This document shows, one piece after another, positions 53,407-61,983 of a stretch of DNA of 64,000 bases. The translations under genes were made by a program, and so were the position numbers. The notes beneath the pieces were generated by a model that did not search any database, was not told where the DNA came from, and saw only the letters and a program-made list of their open reading frames with translations. The number at the start of each line of letters is the position of its first letter. The first letter of the stretch is position 1. The stretch is from NCBI GenBank assembly GCA_004011035.1, contig CP025734.1:2440001-2504000 (forward strand). The letters run 5' to 3'. The DNA comes from Bdellovibrio sp. qaytius (lineage in GTDB: Bacteria; Bdellovibrionota; Bdellovibrionia; Bdellovibrionales; Bdellovibrionaceae).

Positions 53407-54010
53407 TAGAAAAGTCGTAATAATATATTTTTTTTTCTGAAAGACCGCGGGCGATTAAAGATAAAGCGCCGCTTTCTGAAAATCTTAATGTGAACACTAA
53501 AAATTGAAATAACATTTTCGGTAAGACCCACCCTTTAGTTTGTCTTAAACGGTGGTTCAATTTATAAAGTTCAAATTTTTGTTTAAATAAGCCAATTGAA
53601 CTTAATGAAAACAATAGCGGATAAATTAAAATTACAGGAAACTTTTTTTGCTGAGCTAGATATAATAAAATCACTTCACCATAAATCACTTCGAGTGAGC
53701 TTACAGATAAAGTCGACACAAAAAATAATCTGATAAAAACTGCGGGTTCAAAAGCCCGGTCAGGGTTCGGAAATAGCAAAATCATCAATAAATAAATTGC
53801 GGTAAATATGCCTGTATATAAAGAAATTTTTAGTAAGCGTAAGCTAGATAAGCCTAAATAGAAAAAATAAATAATCGTCATTAGAAATAGAGCCGACATT
53901 ACGAGTGGATACTTAAATATAAACATCCCGACTAAGGCTGAAAATAAAACTAAAGCACTTAAAGCTGAATGGATTTTCTCTGGATATATAAGACAGTAAT
54001 TAAGTTTCAT
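53372..54010 (-). CDS. ECF transporter transmembrane component (EcfT/CbiQ-like)
   Basis: 212 aa, five to six hydrophobic segments in the first 160 residues (LFSALVGMFIFKYPLVMSALFLMTIIYFFYLG and onward), then a cytoplasmic C-terminal helix with FRFSESGALSLIARGLSEKKIYYY (the EcfT coupling region carries an Ala-Arg-Gly-like motif). It overlaps the ATPase gene by 11 bp. It forms the scaffold between S component and ATPases. Confidence 0.85.
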   Translation of the reverse strand: MKLNYCLIYPEKIHSALSALVLFSALVGMFIFKYPLVMSALFLMTIIYFFYLGLSSLRLLKISLYTGIFTAIYLLMILLFPNPDRAFEPAVFIRLFFVSTLSVSSLEVIYGEVILLYLAQQKKFPVILIYPLLFSLSSIGLFKQKFELYKLNHRLRQTKGWVLPKMLFQFLVFTLRFSESGALSLIARGLSEKKIYYYDFSIKSYKSQDSRV

Positions 54011-55340
54011 AAAGCCTGCCGTCTTTTAAATCAAACACGCGGTCAGCCACCGCTTTAATTAAAGTCTCATCGTGGCTTACTATAATTTGCAGAATATTTT
54101 TTGCGCGAAATTTTAATAAACTTTCTGCTACAAAATATTTATTTTTTTCGTCTAAGCCAAATGTTGGTTCATCATACAGAATAACTTTTTTATTCGGGTT
54201 TAAATGAACTAAAAGCGACAATCGTCTTTTTTCACCTTCTGAGAGTGAAAAAGGTGAAACATTTAAGTTTTTCGTTGGAAAAAATAATTTTACTAAGTCT
54301 TTATCTGTTTCGAGCAATTCTTCATGAGCTGTATCACAAATAAAATTATCTTCTGGGTTTTGCATGACATAGCCCGTGTTTTTAACAACATCGCGAGCTG
54401 AAACACTTTGTTTGATTTTACCTTTTGTTGGATTCAACGCACCGACCAGTAATTTCAATAAAGTACTTTTGCCAGAGCCGTTTTCACCGCGAATGGCGAT
54501 GATTTCAGGTGCTTTCATCGTTAATGAAATATCATTTAATAACGGCTGCTCTTTTTTATATGAAAAATTCACGTGATCTAGTGTTATTTGGTAGCCATCA
54601 GAAACATTTAAACTCTGGTGCTTTTCTTTAAGACCTTTAAAATCATACGACTCAGCATCGACTAATTGTTTTTGCTGAAACACCTTACCTGCTTGATCAA
54701 CCGTTATAAAACCATCAACCAAAGCTTTTACTTCGCTAACATGATGATCAACTAACAAAACCAAGTACTTCTGTTTTAAATCAGCTAACATCTCGTAAAA
54801 AAGCTTACGCGCGGCCTGATCCATAAATGCTGTAGGTTCATCTAATAATAACACCTTTGGATTTGTTACTAGCAATGACCCCAGCAATAATCTTTGTGCC
54901 TGGCCCAGAGAAATTTCTGATGTTTTTTTATTCCATAGGCTTGCAAGCCCGAATGAATTCACAATCGAAGTCTTATGTTTCATAAACTCATCAAAAGAAA
55001 TTTGCTGGCTTTCAGCTGTGAAACAAAATTCAAGATTTGGGTTTTGATAAATGATTTGATTTAACGGATTTTGAAACAGATAAACAATTTCGTTTTGCGC
55101 TTTTAAGACAAAATCTTTGTCGACTAATTCATCATTGTAATAAATGGCGCCGGTAAATGTACCCGGCGTATAATGCGGACAAAGCCCTTTAATTAAACTT
55201 AAGAGAGTGCTTTTACCAGAGCCCGAGGGGCCCGTTAATAAATGTAACCCTGTCGTCGGTAATTCAATCGGCAAGGTCGACACCAATGTGGCATCGTCCC
55301 GGCCTGGATGAAAAAAACTAAACTCTGATAAACGAATCAC
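54000..55340 (-). CDS. ECF transporter ATPase, two ABC domains fused
   Basis: 446 aa with two ABC cassettes. First: GPSGSGKST, signature LGQAQR, Walker B LLLDEPTAF. Second: GENGSGKST, signature LSEGEKRR, Walker B ILYDEPTFGLD. Many ECF systems encode the two as separate proteins; here they are fused (YkoD-like). GTG start at 55340, 7 nt after the S component stop. It drives uptake together with EcfT and the S component. Confidence 0.9.
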   Translation of the reverse strand: MIRLSEFSFFHPGRDDATLVSTLPIELPTTGLHLLTGPSGSGKSTLLSLIKGLCPHYTPGTFTGAIYYNDELVDKDFVLKAQNEIVYLFQNPLNQIIYQNPNLEFCFTAESQQISFDEFMKHKTSIVNSFGLASLWNKKTSEISLGQAQRLLLGSLLVTNPKVLLLDEPTAFMDQAARKLFYEMLADLKQKYLVLLVDHHVSEVKALVDGFITVDQAGKVFQQKQLVDAESYDFKGLKEKHQSLNVSDGYQITLDHVNFSYKKEQPLLNDISLTMKAPEIIAIRGENGSGKSTLLKLLVGALNPTKGKIKQSVSARDVVKNTGYVMQNPEDNFICDTAHEELLETDKDLVKLFFPTKNLNVSPFSLSEGEKRRLSLLVHLNPNKKVILYDEPTFGLDEKNKYFVAESLLKFRAKNILQIIVSHDETLIKAVADRVFDLKDGRLYET

Positions 55341-55347
55341 GAATAGA

Positions 55348-55965
55348 TTAAGCTAAAAAACGATTTAATAAATTAAGCTTTTTTAAGCGCTCAACTAAAA
55401 CGTAACTTAAAAACCCTGCGAGCAAGGCTGATGAAATCACATAAGATAAATACTGTGTGATTTGTAACTGTGTCGCCATTTGGCTATAGCCGTAATAAAA
55501 ATAATCTAAAACAAAACTAGCTGTTGCTGAAATCATCGATGCCACAACCACCGTTGTTAGATTCCATTTACGATAGCCCGTTGATGCGAACACAGCTTCT
55601 GCTCCTAAGCCTTGAACTAAGCCCCATACAAGAGCCATGGCTCCCCAGTGAGTAATTACGCCTTCAACACCGGCTGCAATGACTGAAGCGATAATCGCCA
55701 CAAAAGGACGACGCACGATCATCGGAGTAAATATCGAAGCAAAAATCCAAAAACCAGCGGCTAAATAATTTAGGCCCACTAATTTTAATGCGGGTTTAGT
55801 AATTTCATAGGCAAATGTCCAGCCCCAGAAAGCGACCCCTAAGGCCACTGATGAAACGCAAATAAAAACCATCTCAAAGATTGTGTAGTTTTTTAAAAGT
55901 TGCTGGATTGTTGTTGTTTGAGCGCTAACGCTACTCGTGTGTGATGACTGTGATGTCGAGGACAT
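55348..55965 (-). CDS. ykoE: ECF S component, YkoE-like (thiamine precursor) substrate-binding protein
   Basis: About 205 aa of hydrophobic helices (FEMVFICVSSVALGVAFWGWTFAYEITKPALKLVGLNYLAAGFWIFASI and so on), the YkoE pattern of thiamine or hydroxymethylpyrimidine S components. The open frame reaches a TTG at 55983, but ATG 55965 follows the riboswitch-embedded GAAGGGAAG and is the real start. It is controlled by the TPP riboswitch upstream. Confidence 0.87.
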   Translation of the reverse strand: MSSTSQSSHTSSVSAQTTTIQQLLKNYTIFEMVFICVSSVALGVAFWGWTFAYEITKPALKLVGLNYLAAGFWIFASIFTPMIVRRPFVAIIASVIAAGVEGVITHWGAMALVWGLVQGLGAEAVFASTGYRKWNLTTVVVASMISATASFVLDYFYYGYSQMATQLQITQYLSYVISSALLAGFLSYVLVERLKKLNLLNRFLA

Positions 55966-55971
55966 TGGATC

Positions 55972-56057
55972 TTCCCTTCGCAAGCATTATCTTGACAGGT
56001 TTTTAGGGTGTATTCTCAGGCGGCAAAACGAAATATTTTGCAACCACCCCTAGTTAT
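55972..56057 (-). promoter_or_regulatory. TPP riboswitch upstream of ykoE
   Basis: On the minus strand the leader carries the thi-box landmarks in order: ACTAGGGGTG, then CCGCCTGAGA, then ACCCT, then ACCTG and AAGATAATGCTTGCGAAGGGAA. The last segment contains the ribosome binding site for ykoE, so thiamine pyrophosphate would hide it and stop translation. Only the ykoE side is controlled; the divergent pyrophosphokinase gene has no second aptamer. Confidence 0.92.
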
Positions 56058-56124
56058 TTTTTTATACAGTTATCAGACCTTTATGTGATAAACAAGCCTG
56101 ATTATAACAAAAGGAACTTCCTTC

Positions 56125-56727
56125 ATGCAAAAAGCAATTCTCGTAGGCCCGTGCCTAGAACCTAAAAGCCGTAAACTTAGCTTTAACGATGACACCGTTA
56201 TTATATTCGTCGATGGCGGTATTAAACACCTTAAGACACAGTTTAAAAAAGCTACTCAGTGGATCAGCATTGGCGACCAAGATTCAGGGTCAACAAAGCC
56301 GAAAGTTAAACTTAAAAAAGATAAAAATGAATCAGATCTTTTTCATGCTTTAAAACTATTACCTAAAGATATTTCAGTGGTTGAAACCTACGGGCTTTTT
56401 CCAGATTTAAAAAATGAAGCCCGTCTTGATCATAGACTCTTTAATTTAGGTGAAATATTTCGTGCCAGTGCCAAGTCAGGCGCTATCTTTATCTTAAATG
56501 ATCATGAAGTTCTATTGCCCGCGGGCAATCATCAATTAGACTTTAAGGGAGAATTTTCACTGGTGTGTTTTTCAAAAACTAAAATTCGCCTGACTGGCAA
56601 AGTAAAATATCCACTTCAAAAAGCAACTCAAGTAGATATGCTTTCATCGCGCACGTTATCTAATGTGGGCTCTGGGTTGATGAAGCTTGAATGCAATCAC
56701 CCGTTGCTTTTAAATAATATTGATTAG
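56125..56727 (+). CDS. Thiamine pyrophosphokinase-like protein
   Basis: 200 aa. FVDGGIKHL (28-36), SIGDQDSG (48-55) and KNESDLFHALKLL (67-79) match the TPK family's DGG, GDxDS and D-x-ALxxL motifs, followed by GLFPD...EARLDHRLFNLGEI. It converts thiamine to TPP. AAGGAA precedes the ATG. Divergent from the thiamine ECF genes, so import and activation are paired. The C-terminal domain is shortened relative to eukaryotic TPK. Confidence 0.82.
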   Translation: MQKAILVGPCLEPKSRKLSFNDDTVIIFVDGGIKHLKTQFKKATQWISIGDQDSGSTKPKVKLKKDKNESDLFHALKLLPKDISVVETYGLFPDLKNEARLDHRLFNLGEIFRASAKSGAIFILNDHEVLLPAGNHQLDFKGEFSLVCFSKTKIRLTGKVKYPLQKATQVDMLSSRTLSNVGSGLMKLECNHPLLLNNID

Positions 56728-58835
56728 CTAGCAAGCTGCTCAAGCTCTACAGAGAGCCAGCAGTCTAAGACACCAATTAAATGATCAATATATAAGGGCT
56801 TAGTTAAAAAATCACTCATACCGGCCGCGATACACTTATCGCGGTCTTCTTTAAAAGCATTTGCTGTTAAAGCAATAATAGGTGATGTGAACTGATTAAG
56901 GCGCAAAGCCCGAGTGGCCTCATAGCCATCCATCTCAGGCATTTGGCAATCCATTAATATCAAATCATACTTAATATCGACCACGGCCGCTAAAGCCTCT
57001 TTACCGTTGGCGACCACTTCAGCGCGATAGCCTGCTTTTTTTAACATGCGCAAAGTGATCTCTTGATTAATCATATTATCTTCAGCCACAAGCACACGAA
57101 ATTTATTGCGCGCTAAATTTTCGGTGATGACTTTTTGTTTACTTGTTTCGATGAAGACTGGTTTTAAAACCGATTTAATACGTAAATTAAATTTAAAAGT
57201 AGAACCTTCATTTTCTTTGCTCTCGACGTGCATTTCACCGCCCATGCGTTCAACTAATTGGCGTGAAATGGCTAAACCTAAACCAGTGCCACCAAATTTT
57301 CTAGACATTGAGGCATCTGCTTGTGAAAAGTTAGTAAATAGTTTTGGCAAAGCCTCACTGCTAATGCCAATACCTGTGTCTTTAATTTCAAACTGTAAAT
57401 ATGGACCTGATTCTGGGCCTGTCATTTGATTTACCGAAAAAGTCACTGAACCTTTTTCGGTAAACTTTGTGGCGTTACTTAAAAGATTATTAATAATTTG
57501 CTGAATACGACTGGCATCACCTAAATAAGATAACGTCTTATCTACATTAAAATTACAATTAAATATTAAATTTTTTTCTTTAAACCGATTTTCAAAATTT
57601 ATTTTTGTTTCGTTTAATAACAACGCCAAATCAAACGGCACTTCTTCAAAGTCTAATTTACCGGCTTCGATTTTAGAAATATCTAAAATATCATTAATTA
57701 AAGTTAAAAGAATTTTTGATGACGAAATAATTGTTTGCGCAAAGTTTTTTTGTTCGTCATTAAGTGGAGATTCGGCCAATAAATTTGTCATACCGATAAT
57801 ACCATTAATCGGCGTTCTGATTTCATGGCTCATGTTAGCTAAAAATTCTGATTTTAAACGCGATGATTCACTTGATGAATTCGCTTTAACTTCGAGTTCA
57901 TTTTTTTCTTTTTGCGCATTTCTTAATTCAGTAATATCCGTACAAGTTCCAAACCAACGCACATTCACATCACGGCTTTCTTTGGCCGGAACTCCGCGCA
58001 CGATAAACCAGCGATAGTCGCCGTCTTTATCACGAAAGCGCATTTCATTGGTGTAAATAGTTTCGGTTTTTAAACAGTAATCCCATTTAAATAAGGCTTC
58101 ATTCACATCGTCAGGATGTACAGCCGTTAGCCATCCATTACCCATGGTTTGTTCGTAAGTTAAGCCTGTTAAGGAAATCCATTTTGGATTACAAAGATCA
58201 ATAGCTCCACTACCATCAGCCGTCCAAATAATTTGCGGCAATGATTTAAATAAATAATCTAAATTTTCAGCCCGAACGGCTAACGTGTTTTCTAAATTAT
58301 CATTTTGTTGTTTTAAAGTAGATTCACGTACAAGTGCTTCTGTACTTGTTTCAAGTAAACGTTTGCGGCTTTCCATCAGAAAAAGCACCTGACGACTTAA
58401 AGCTTTTAAACATTCTTTTTGAGTTTCTGACAAGGCCCCAATTTTATTATCGACAACGCAAATGGTACCTAAAGCATACCCCTCATTATCAATAATCGGA
58501 GCTCCGGCATAAAAACGTATATGAGCCTCTTCACTTGTCACATAAGGATGATCAGCAAAGCGTTGGTCTTTGGTTGCATCACGCACTTCCATTAACTCGG
58601 TTCCTAAAATAGCATGCTGACAAAAAGTAATTTCACGCGGAGCTTCTGTGGCGTCGATTCCTACGCGCGATTTATACCATTGGCGGTGCCCGTCAATAAG
58701 CCCTACTATAGCAATAGGAGTTTTACAGATCTCTGCAGCTATGCGCGCGATATCATCGAAGCTTTGTTCGGCTTCTGAGTCCATAATTTTATAGGATTTA
58801 AGTGCTAGTAATCTTTTACTCTCGTTATCACTCAT
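56724..58835 (-). CDS. Hybrid histidine kinase: GAF-PAS-HisKA-HATPase-REC
   Basis: 703 aa, no membrane segment. GAF at about 20-155 (FDDIARIAAEICKTPIAIVGLIDGHRQWYKSRVG), PAS at about 195-305 (LPQIIWTADGSGAIDLCNPKWISLTGLT), HisKA with MSHEIRTPINGIIGM near 335, HATPase with N-box NNLLSNATKF and FGGTGLGLAI, then a receiver domain with VLVAEDNMINQ and LILMDCQMPEMDGYEATRAL. It should autophosphorylate and pass to its own Asp. Overlaps the TPK gene by 4 bp. Confidence 0.93.
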   Translation of the reverse strand: MSDNESKRLLALKSYKIMDSEAEQSFDDIARIAAEICKTPIAIVGLIDGHRQWYKSRVGIDATEAPREITFCQHAILGTELMEVRDATKDQRFADHPYVTSEEAHIRFYAGAPIIDNEGYALGTICVVDNKIGALSETQKECLKALSRQVLFLMESRKRLLETSTEALVRESTLKQQNDNLENTLAVRAENLDYLFKSLPQIIWTADGSGAIDLCNPKWISLTGLTYEQTMGNGWLTAVHPDDVNEALFKWDYCLKTETIYTNEMRFRDKDGDYRWFIVRGVPAKESRDVNVRWFGTCTDITELRNAQKEKNELEVKANSSSESSRLKSEFLANMSHEIRTPINGIIGMTNLLAESPLNDEQKNFAQTIISSSKILLTLINDILDISKIEAGKLDFEEVPFDLALLLNETKINFENRFKEKNLIFNCNFNVDKTLSYLGDASRIQQIINNLLSNATKFTEKGSVTFSVNQMTGPESGPYLQFEIKDTGIGISSEALPKLFTNFSQADASMSRKFGGTGLGLAISRQLVERMGGEMHVESKENEGSTFKFNLRIKSVLKPVFIETSKQKVITENLARNKFRVLVAEDNMINQEITLRMLKKAGYRAEVVANGKEALAAVVDIKYDLILMDCQMPEMDGYEATRALRLNQFTSPIIALTANAFKEDRDKCIAAGMSDFLTKPLYIDHLIGVLDCWLSVELEQLAS

Positions 58836-58948
58836 ACATTCTTATCGGTTTAATTATATTTTTTCCGGTGAAGATTTCTAAATATGAATGTCTTATTTTG
58901 ATACAAAAATACACTTGGCTTTTGTTTATAATCAGCTAGGCTTAAGGT

Positions 58949-59284
58949 ATGAAAAACATCATCTTAACTACGGTCCTAGTTTTAGTTACTCAAACAACAT
59001 TAGCCACTACACTTAACTGCGTAGAAAAAATGGCGAACACTGTGACTCGCACTCAAAAAGTTGACCTAGACCTTGGAAAAAGAGCTTCGTTATTTTCTGG
59101 AGATGGCAATACAAGTTACATCACAGAAAAAAAGCCAGGCTTTTTCTCGATGGAGCTTTTTATGGCTGGCCGCGAACAGCGTCTTTATTCTGAAGGCCCC
59201 ATTAGCGAAGCGGCTCCGTTGATCTTAGCGATCTGGACACGTGATGAACTTATTGAAATTGAATGTTCGCAATTAGTTAAATAA
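58949..59284 (+). CDS. Small secreted protein, unrecognised
   Basis: 111 aa with a Sec signal (about residues 1-20, ending LATT). Two Cys residues (LNCVEKM and IECSQ), the second near the C-terminus, may form a disulphide. No family recognised. Confidence 0.6.
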   Translation: MKNIILTTVLVLVTQTTLATTLNCVEKMANTVTRTQKVDLDLGKRASLFSGDGNTSYITEKKPGFFSMELFMAGREQRLYSEGPISEAAPLILAIWTRDELIEIECSQLVK

Positions 59285-59288
59285 AGCT

Positions 59289-59335
59289 AAAAAAAAAGCT
59301 AGTTGAAAACAAAGTGAATTGTTATCAACTAGCTT
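59289..59335 (-). terminator. Intrinsic terminator of the csbD transcript
   Basis: AAGCTAGTTGA and TCAACTAGCTT make a perfect 11-bp stem around an 18-nt loop. On the minus strand it is followed by a run of nine T. It closes the CsbD gene's transcript. On the plus strand there is no T-run. Confidence 0.8.
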
Positions 59336-59370
59336 AAGGGCGACCGCTTTTTATAAAAAACGTTTAATGA

Positions 59371-59637
59371 CTAATTTAAGTTATCACGATCACGTTCATT
59401 TGATTTGCGTAAGCTGTCTTTTGCACTTTCAGCAGCGCTATCAAATTTACTATAAACCGAATTTAATTTCGCAGAAGCTTGTTCTTTTGTTAAACCAAAC
59501 TTTTGCTGAATCAAACCCGAAATTGATTCCATATTACCCTTAGTTTGTTCTAACTGATCATCAGTTAGATCACCCCAAGCTTTTCTGATTTCGCCTTTGA
59601 TTTCTTTCCATTTGCCGGCAATTTGTGATTGGTTCAT
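59371..59637 (-). CDS. CsbD-family stress protein
   Basis: 88 aa. MNQSQIAGKWKEIKGEIRKAWGDLTDDQLEQTKGN is the family signature; helical and hydrophilic throughout. CsbD proteins are general-stress induced in other bacteria; molecular role unknown. A GGAGAGAA ribosome binding site precedes the ATG. Followed by the terminator at 59289-59335. Confidence 0.92.
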   Translation of the reverse strand: MNQSQIAGKWKEIKGEIRKAWGDLTDDQLEQTKGNMESISGLIQQKFGLTKEQASAKLNSVYSKFDSAAESAKDSLRKSNERDRDNLN

Positions 59638-59676
59638 ACATTCTCTCCTTTGTAATTCTCATGTCTTCGACATGAC

Positions 59677-60282
59677 TTAGAAACTAATCGGAAAACTGAC
59701 ACTGGCTACGAAGCCTTTTTCAGTTAAATCGATATTGTCTTGTGCACTAATATTTGTAAATGGGCCTAATTTTTCTAATTCTGTCGAGCCGTATTTCACA
59801 TTTTGATATTCAAGATTTACACTGAATGTCGCCACATGAAGACCAGCACCGAATCTTTGGCCATGAGCTTCTGTAAACTTTAAGTCTACATTGTTGTCTT
59901 CTTTAGGATCTAGATTGCCATCAACAATATAGGTAGCCCATAATCGCAAACCTGCAATCGGCATTTGCACACCTAAAACAACTCCGTAATTTGTGGCTTT
60001 TGCATCGGCCTCAAAGTTACTGTCTTTGTATCTAGGTTGCGCGTACCGCAAATCTGCTGCTAGAAAAATCGTATCTAGCACATGTCCACCCGCACGAAGC
60101 CCTAAGCCTATACCTTTAACTTCGCCTGATGAATCGCTTAAAAAAGTATTTGGATATGTAATATCCGCTTTTAAATTTTGATAAGTAACCATCGGCTCAA
60201 GAAAGAATCCGCTTTCAGCTTGTGCTGTTGGGGCTAAAAAAAATCCTCCTAGAATAACTAGAAGATGAAAAAACCGTTTCAT
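59677..60282 (-). CDS. Outer-membrane beta-barrel-like protein
   Basis: 201 aa. Sec signal (residues 1-22, ending AQA). Mature part alternates as in small barrels (GIGLGLRAGGHVLDTIFLAADLRYAQPRYKDS; NYGVVLGVQMPIAGLRLWATYIV; RFGAGLHVATFSVNLEYQNVKYG) and ends in a strand FVASVSFPISF with terminal Phe. OmpW- or OmpA-barrel-like; no further assignment. Confidence 0.75.
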   Translation of the reverse strand: MKRFFHLLVILGGFFLAPTAQAESGFFLEPMVTYQNLKADITYPNTFLSDSSGEVKGIGLGLRAGGHVLDTIFLAADLRYAQPRYKDSNFEADAKATNYGVVLGVQMPIAGLRLWATYIVDGNLDPKEDNNVDLKFTEAHGQRFGAGLHVATFSVNLEYQNVKYGSTELEKLGPFTNISAQDNIDLTEKGFVASVSFPISF

Positions 60283-60305
60283 ATTTAACCTCGATTTTTA
60301 AATTT

Positions 60306-60578
60306 TTATTTTTTAATGTCTTCGACTTTGTCTTTCACTTCATCGCTGACATTTTCTGCTTTATGTTTCATTTTTTCAGCGGCACATTGCATTTTTCCTT
60401 TAACCATATGACAAGTTTTATCTTTTACTTTGCGCACACCCTTTTTAACAGCCTTGCCAGTGTCTTGGGCTGCTTCGCTGGCCTTTTCACCCATTGTTTC
60501 ATCATTAGCGAAAGCTACTGACTGCATAGATACAGTTACAAGAGTAATTGCAAAAATATTTAATAACTTCTTATTCAT
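60306..60578 (-). CDS. Small secreted helical protein
   Basis: 90 aa with a Sec signal (residues 1-24, ending AFAND). The mature part is Lys/Glu/Asp rich and helical, with two Cys (KTCHMVKGKMQCAAE) 9 residues apart. No family recognised; it lies 23 bp before the barrel gene, in the same direction, so the two may be an envelope operon. Confidence 0.6.
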   Translation of the reverse strand: MNKKLLNIFAITLVTVSMQSVAFANDETMGEKASEAAQDTGKAVKKGVRKVKDKTCHMVKGKMQCAAEKMKHKAENVSDEVKDKVEDIKK

Positions 60579-60714
60579 TGATAGACCGCCTTGTTCTTGT
60601 TTTTACTTTGTTGCGTTAAAGATAAAGCAACCATCAAGCCATATTCATGTGGCTTTAAAGCGGTGTAGAGTTGATTGTTTTGGATTGTTTGGGGAATTAT
60701 GGTACGTAAACAGG

Positions 60715-61434
60715 CTAAGCTTTTACTCGCTTAGCTTTTATCTTTTTTAATTCATCATAGATCTCGGTATAATTTTTAATCACTTTATGATAGTACGGAT
60801 GTGCAGATAAATCTTCTGCCGGCGTACGCGCCATTTTAGTAATACCCATGTTATAAGCATTTACATAACGATTTGATTTTGAATTCAGAGTCTTTTTTAA
60901 ATATTTAAAATAAAGCGCACTGACTTTCACATTGTACTCTGGATTTTTTAGCGCTTGTGGGCCTTTCCATTTTACACCTTTTTTCTTACAAATCCAGGCA
61001 GCTGTATCTGGCTTAATTTGCATCAAACCAATTTCACCAGATGTGCCTATAGCTTTTTCGTTAAACTGACTTTCAGTTTTAATAACAGCCATTAAAAATA
61101 TAGGGTCATATTCATACTGCTTACTTTCGGCAATCACGGCTTTCACAAATTTTTCTGAACTGAGTTTTGGGTTAGCCGCTTCTAGATAAGATTTCATGTA
61201 CGTCGCAAATTCTTTATCGCCTTTAAATTCTTTAAAGTTAGCCGCATTGTAATTTGATTTTAATAATTCTTTCGCGTGATTTTCACGAATTTTTTCTGAG
61301 ATCTGCATTTCAGGATCAATTGTTTTATGATTGCAACTAGCTAAGAAGTGAATACTTACAATGACTAAAAGTAAAGAAAGTAATTTCTTATAATTTCTTA
61401 AAATAAAGCGTTCACTTAATTTCATCGTTTTCAT
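60715..61434 (-). CDS. Lytic transglycosylase (SLT domain) lipoprotein
   Basis: Lipobox LASC follows a hydrophobic signal (about residues 18-34). The SLT fold is seen as FLMAVIKTESQFNEKAIGTSGEIGLMQIKPDTAAWI (Glu catalytic in KTESQF), then YNVKVSALYFKYLKKTL and YVNAYNMG. It cleaves peptidoglycan between MurNAc and GlcNAc. A 7-bp hairpin (60714-60735) overlaps its end. ATG 61434 or 61425 may serve as the start. Confidence 0.9.
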   Translation of the reverse strand: MKTMKLSERFILRNYKKLLSLLLVIVSIHFLASCNHKTIDPEMQISEKIRENHAKELLKSNYNAANFKEFKGDKEFATYMKSYLEAANPKLSSEKFVKAVIAESKQYEYDPIFLMAVIKTESQFNEKAIGTSGEIGLMQIKPDTAAWICKKKGVKWKGPQALKNPEYNVKVSALYFKYLKKTLNSKSNRYVNAYNMGITKMARTPAEDLSAHPYYHKVIKNYTEIYDELKKIKAKRVKA

Positions 61435-61754
61435 ACTAGAAATAGGTTCAATCTAAAGACCAAAAAACCTGCTTTTCTAACCCCTAGATATTCTTAAGAT
61501 CCTAGAATGAGAATCCTATATTTCAGCTGAAATCGCTTATACAAAACTAGTGTCTAAAATTAATTAGACAGTGAAAAAAAGTTCGCCATTCACAGTGAAA
61601 CGTTTTTTTTTCGTCAAAAACATATGCGTTTTTTCAATATGAGAGCAACGCTTCAAAACAACACTTTTGGGGCACATTGCCCGCGCTTATCCTATGCCTC
61701 ATTATTGCATTAAGTAATATACTCGTGTGTTCGTTTATATAAGGAGGTTATTTT
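61435..61754. other. 320-bp divergent intergenic region
   Basis: No gene. It holds a 9-bp direct repeat ACAGTGAAA at 61568-61576 and 61592-61600 (24 bp apart), the second inside the palindrome TTCACAGTGAA, and a long A/T run around 61602-61620. The plus-strand part before 61755 ends in AAGGAGG. Promoters of both the transglycosylase and the subtilisin operon must lie here, but I cannot fix them. Confidence 0.35.
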
Positions 61755-61964
61755 ATGTCACATTCAACAACCTACGGTAATCTTCGTAAAGAAAGAAAAT
61801 TCGCGCGCCAACTGTATTTCGGAATCAGTCTTACAATTATAGCAGCAATGGTGTTGGTGTATGTCATTAGCCAAATGAAATCACTCTACCCTTACTTACC
61901 AGGATCTCATCCGGCCAACGTAGAAGAAGCTCAACCGGCGCACCCGATGGAGCCTACGCAATAA
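61755..61964 (+). CDS. Small single-pass membrane protein
   Basis: 69 aa. One membrane segment at about residues 23-44 (FGISLTIIAAMVLVYVISQM), basic N-terminus, then a Pro/His/Glu/Ala tail. AAGGAGG ribosome binding site 6 nt upstream. It sits 19 bp before the subtilisin gene, so the two are one operon. No family recognised. Confidence 0.6.
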   Translation: MSHSTTYGNLRKERKFARQLYFGISLTIIAAMVLVYVISQMKSLYPYLPGSHPANVEEAQPAHPMEPTQ

Positions 61965-61983
61965 TTTAGAATCGAGGCATATC

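Noticed and set aside
59319-59543. 74-aa plus-strand frame opposite csbD
   Set aside because: It is the reverse reading of csbD and its terminator, without a ribosome binding site.
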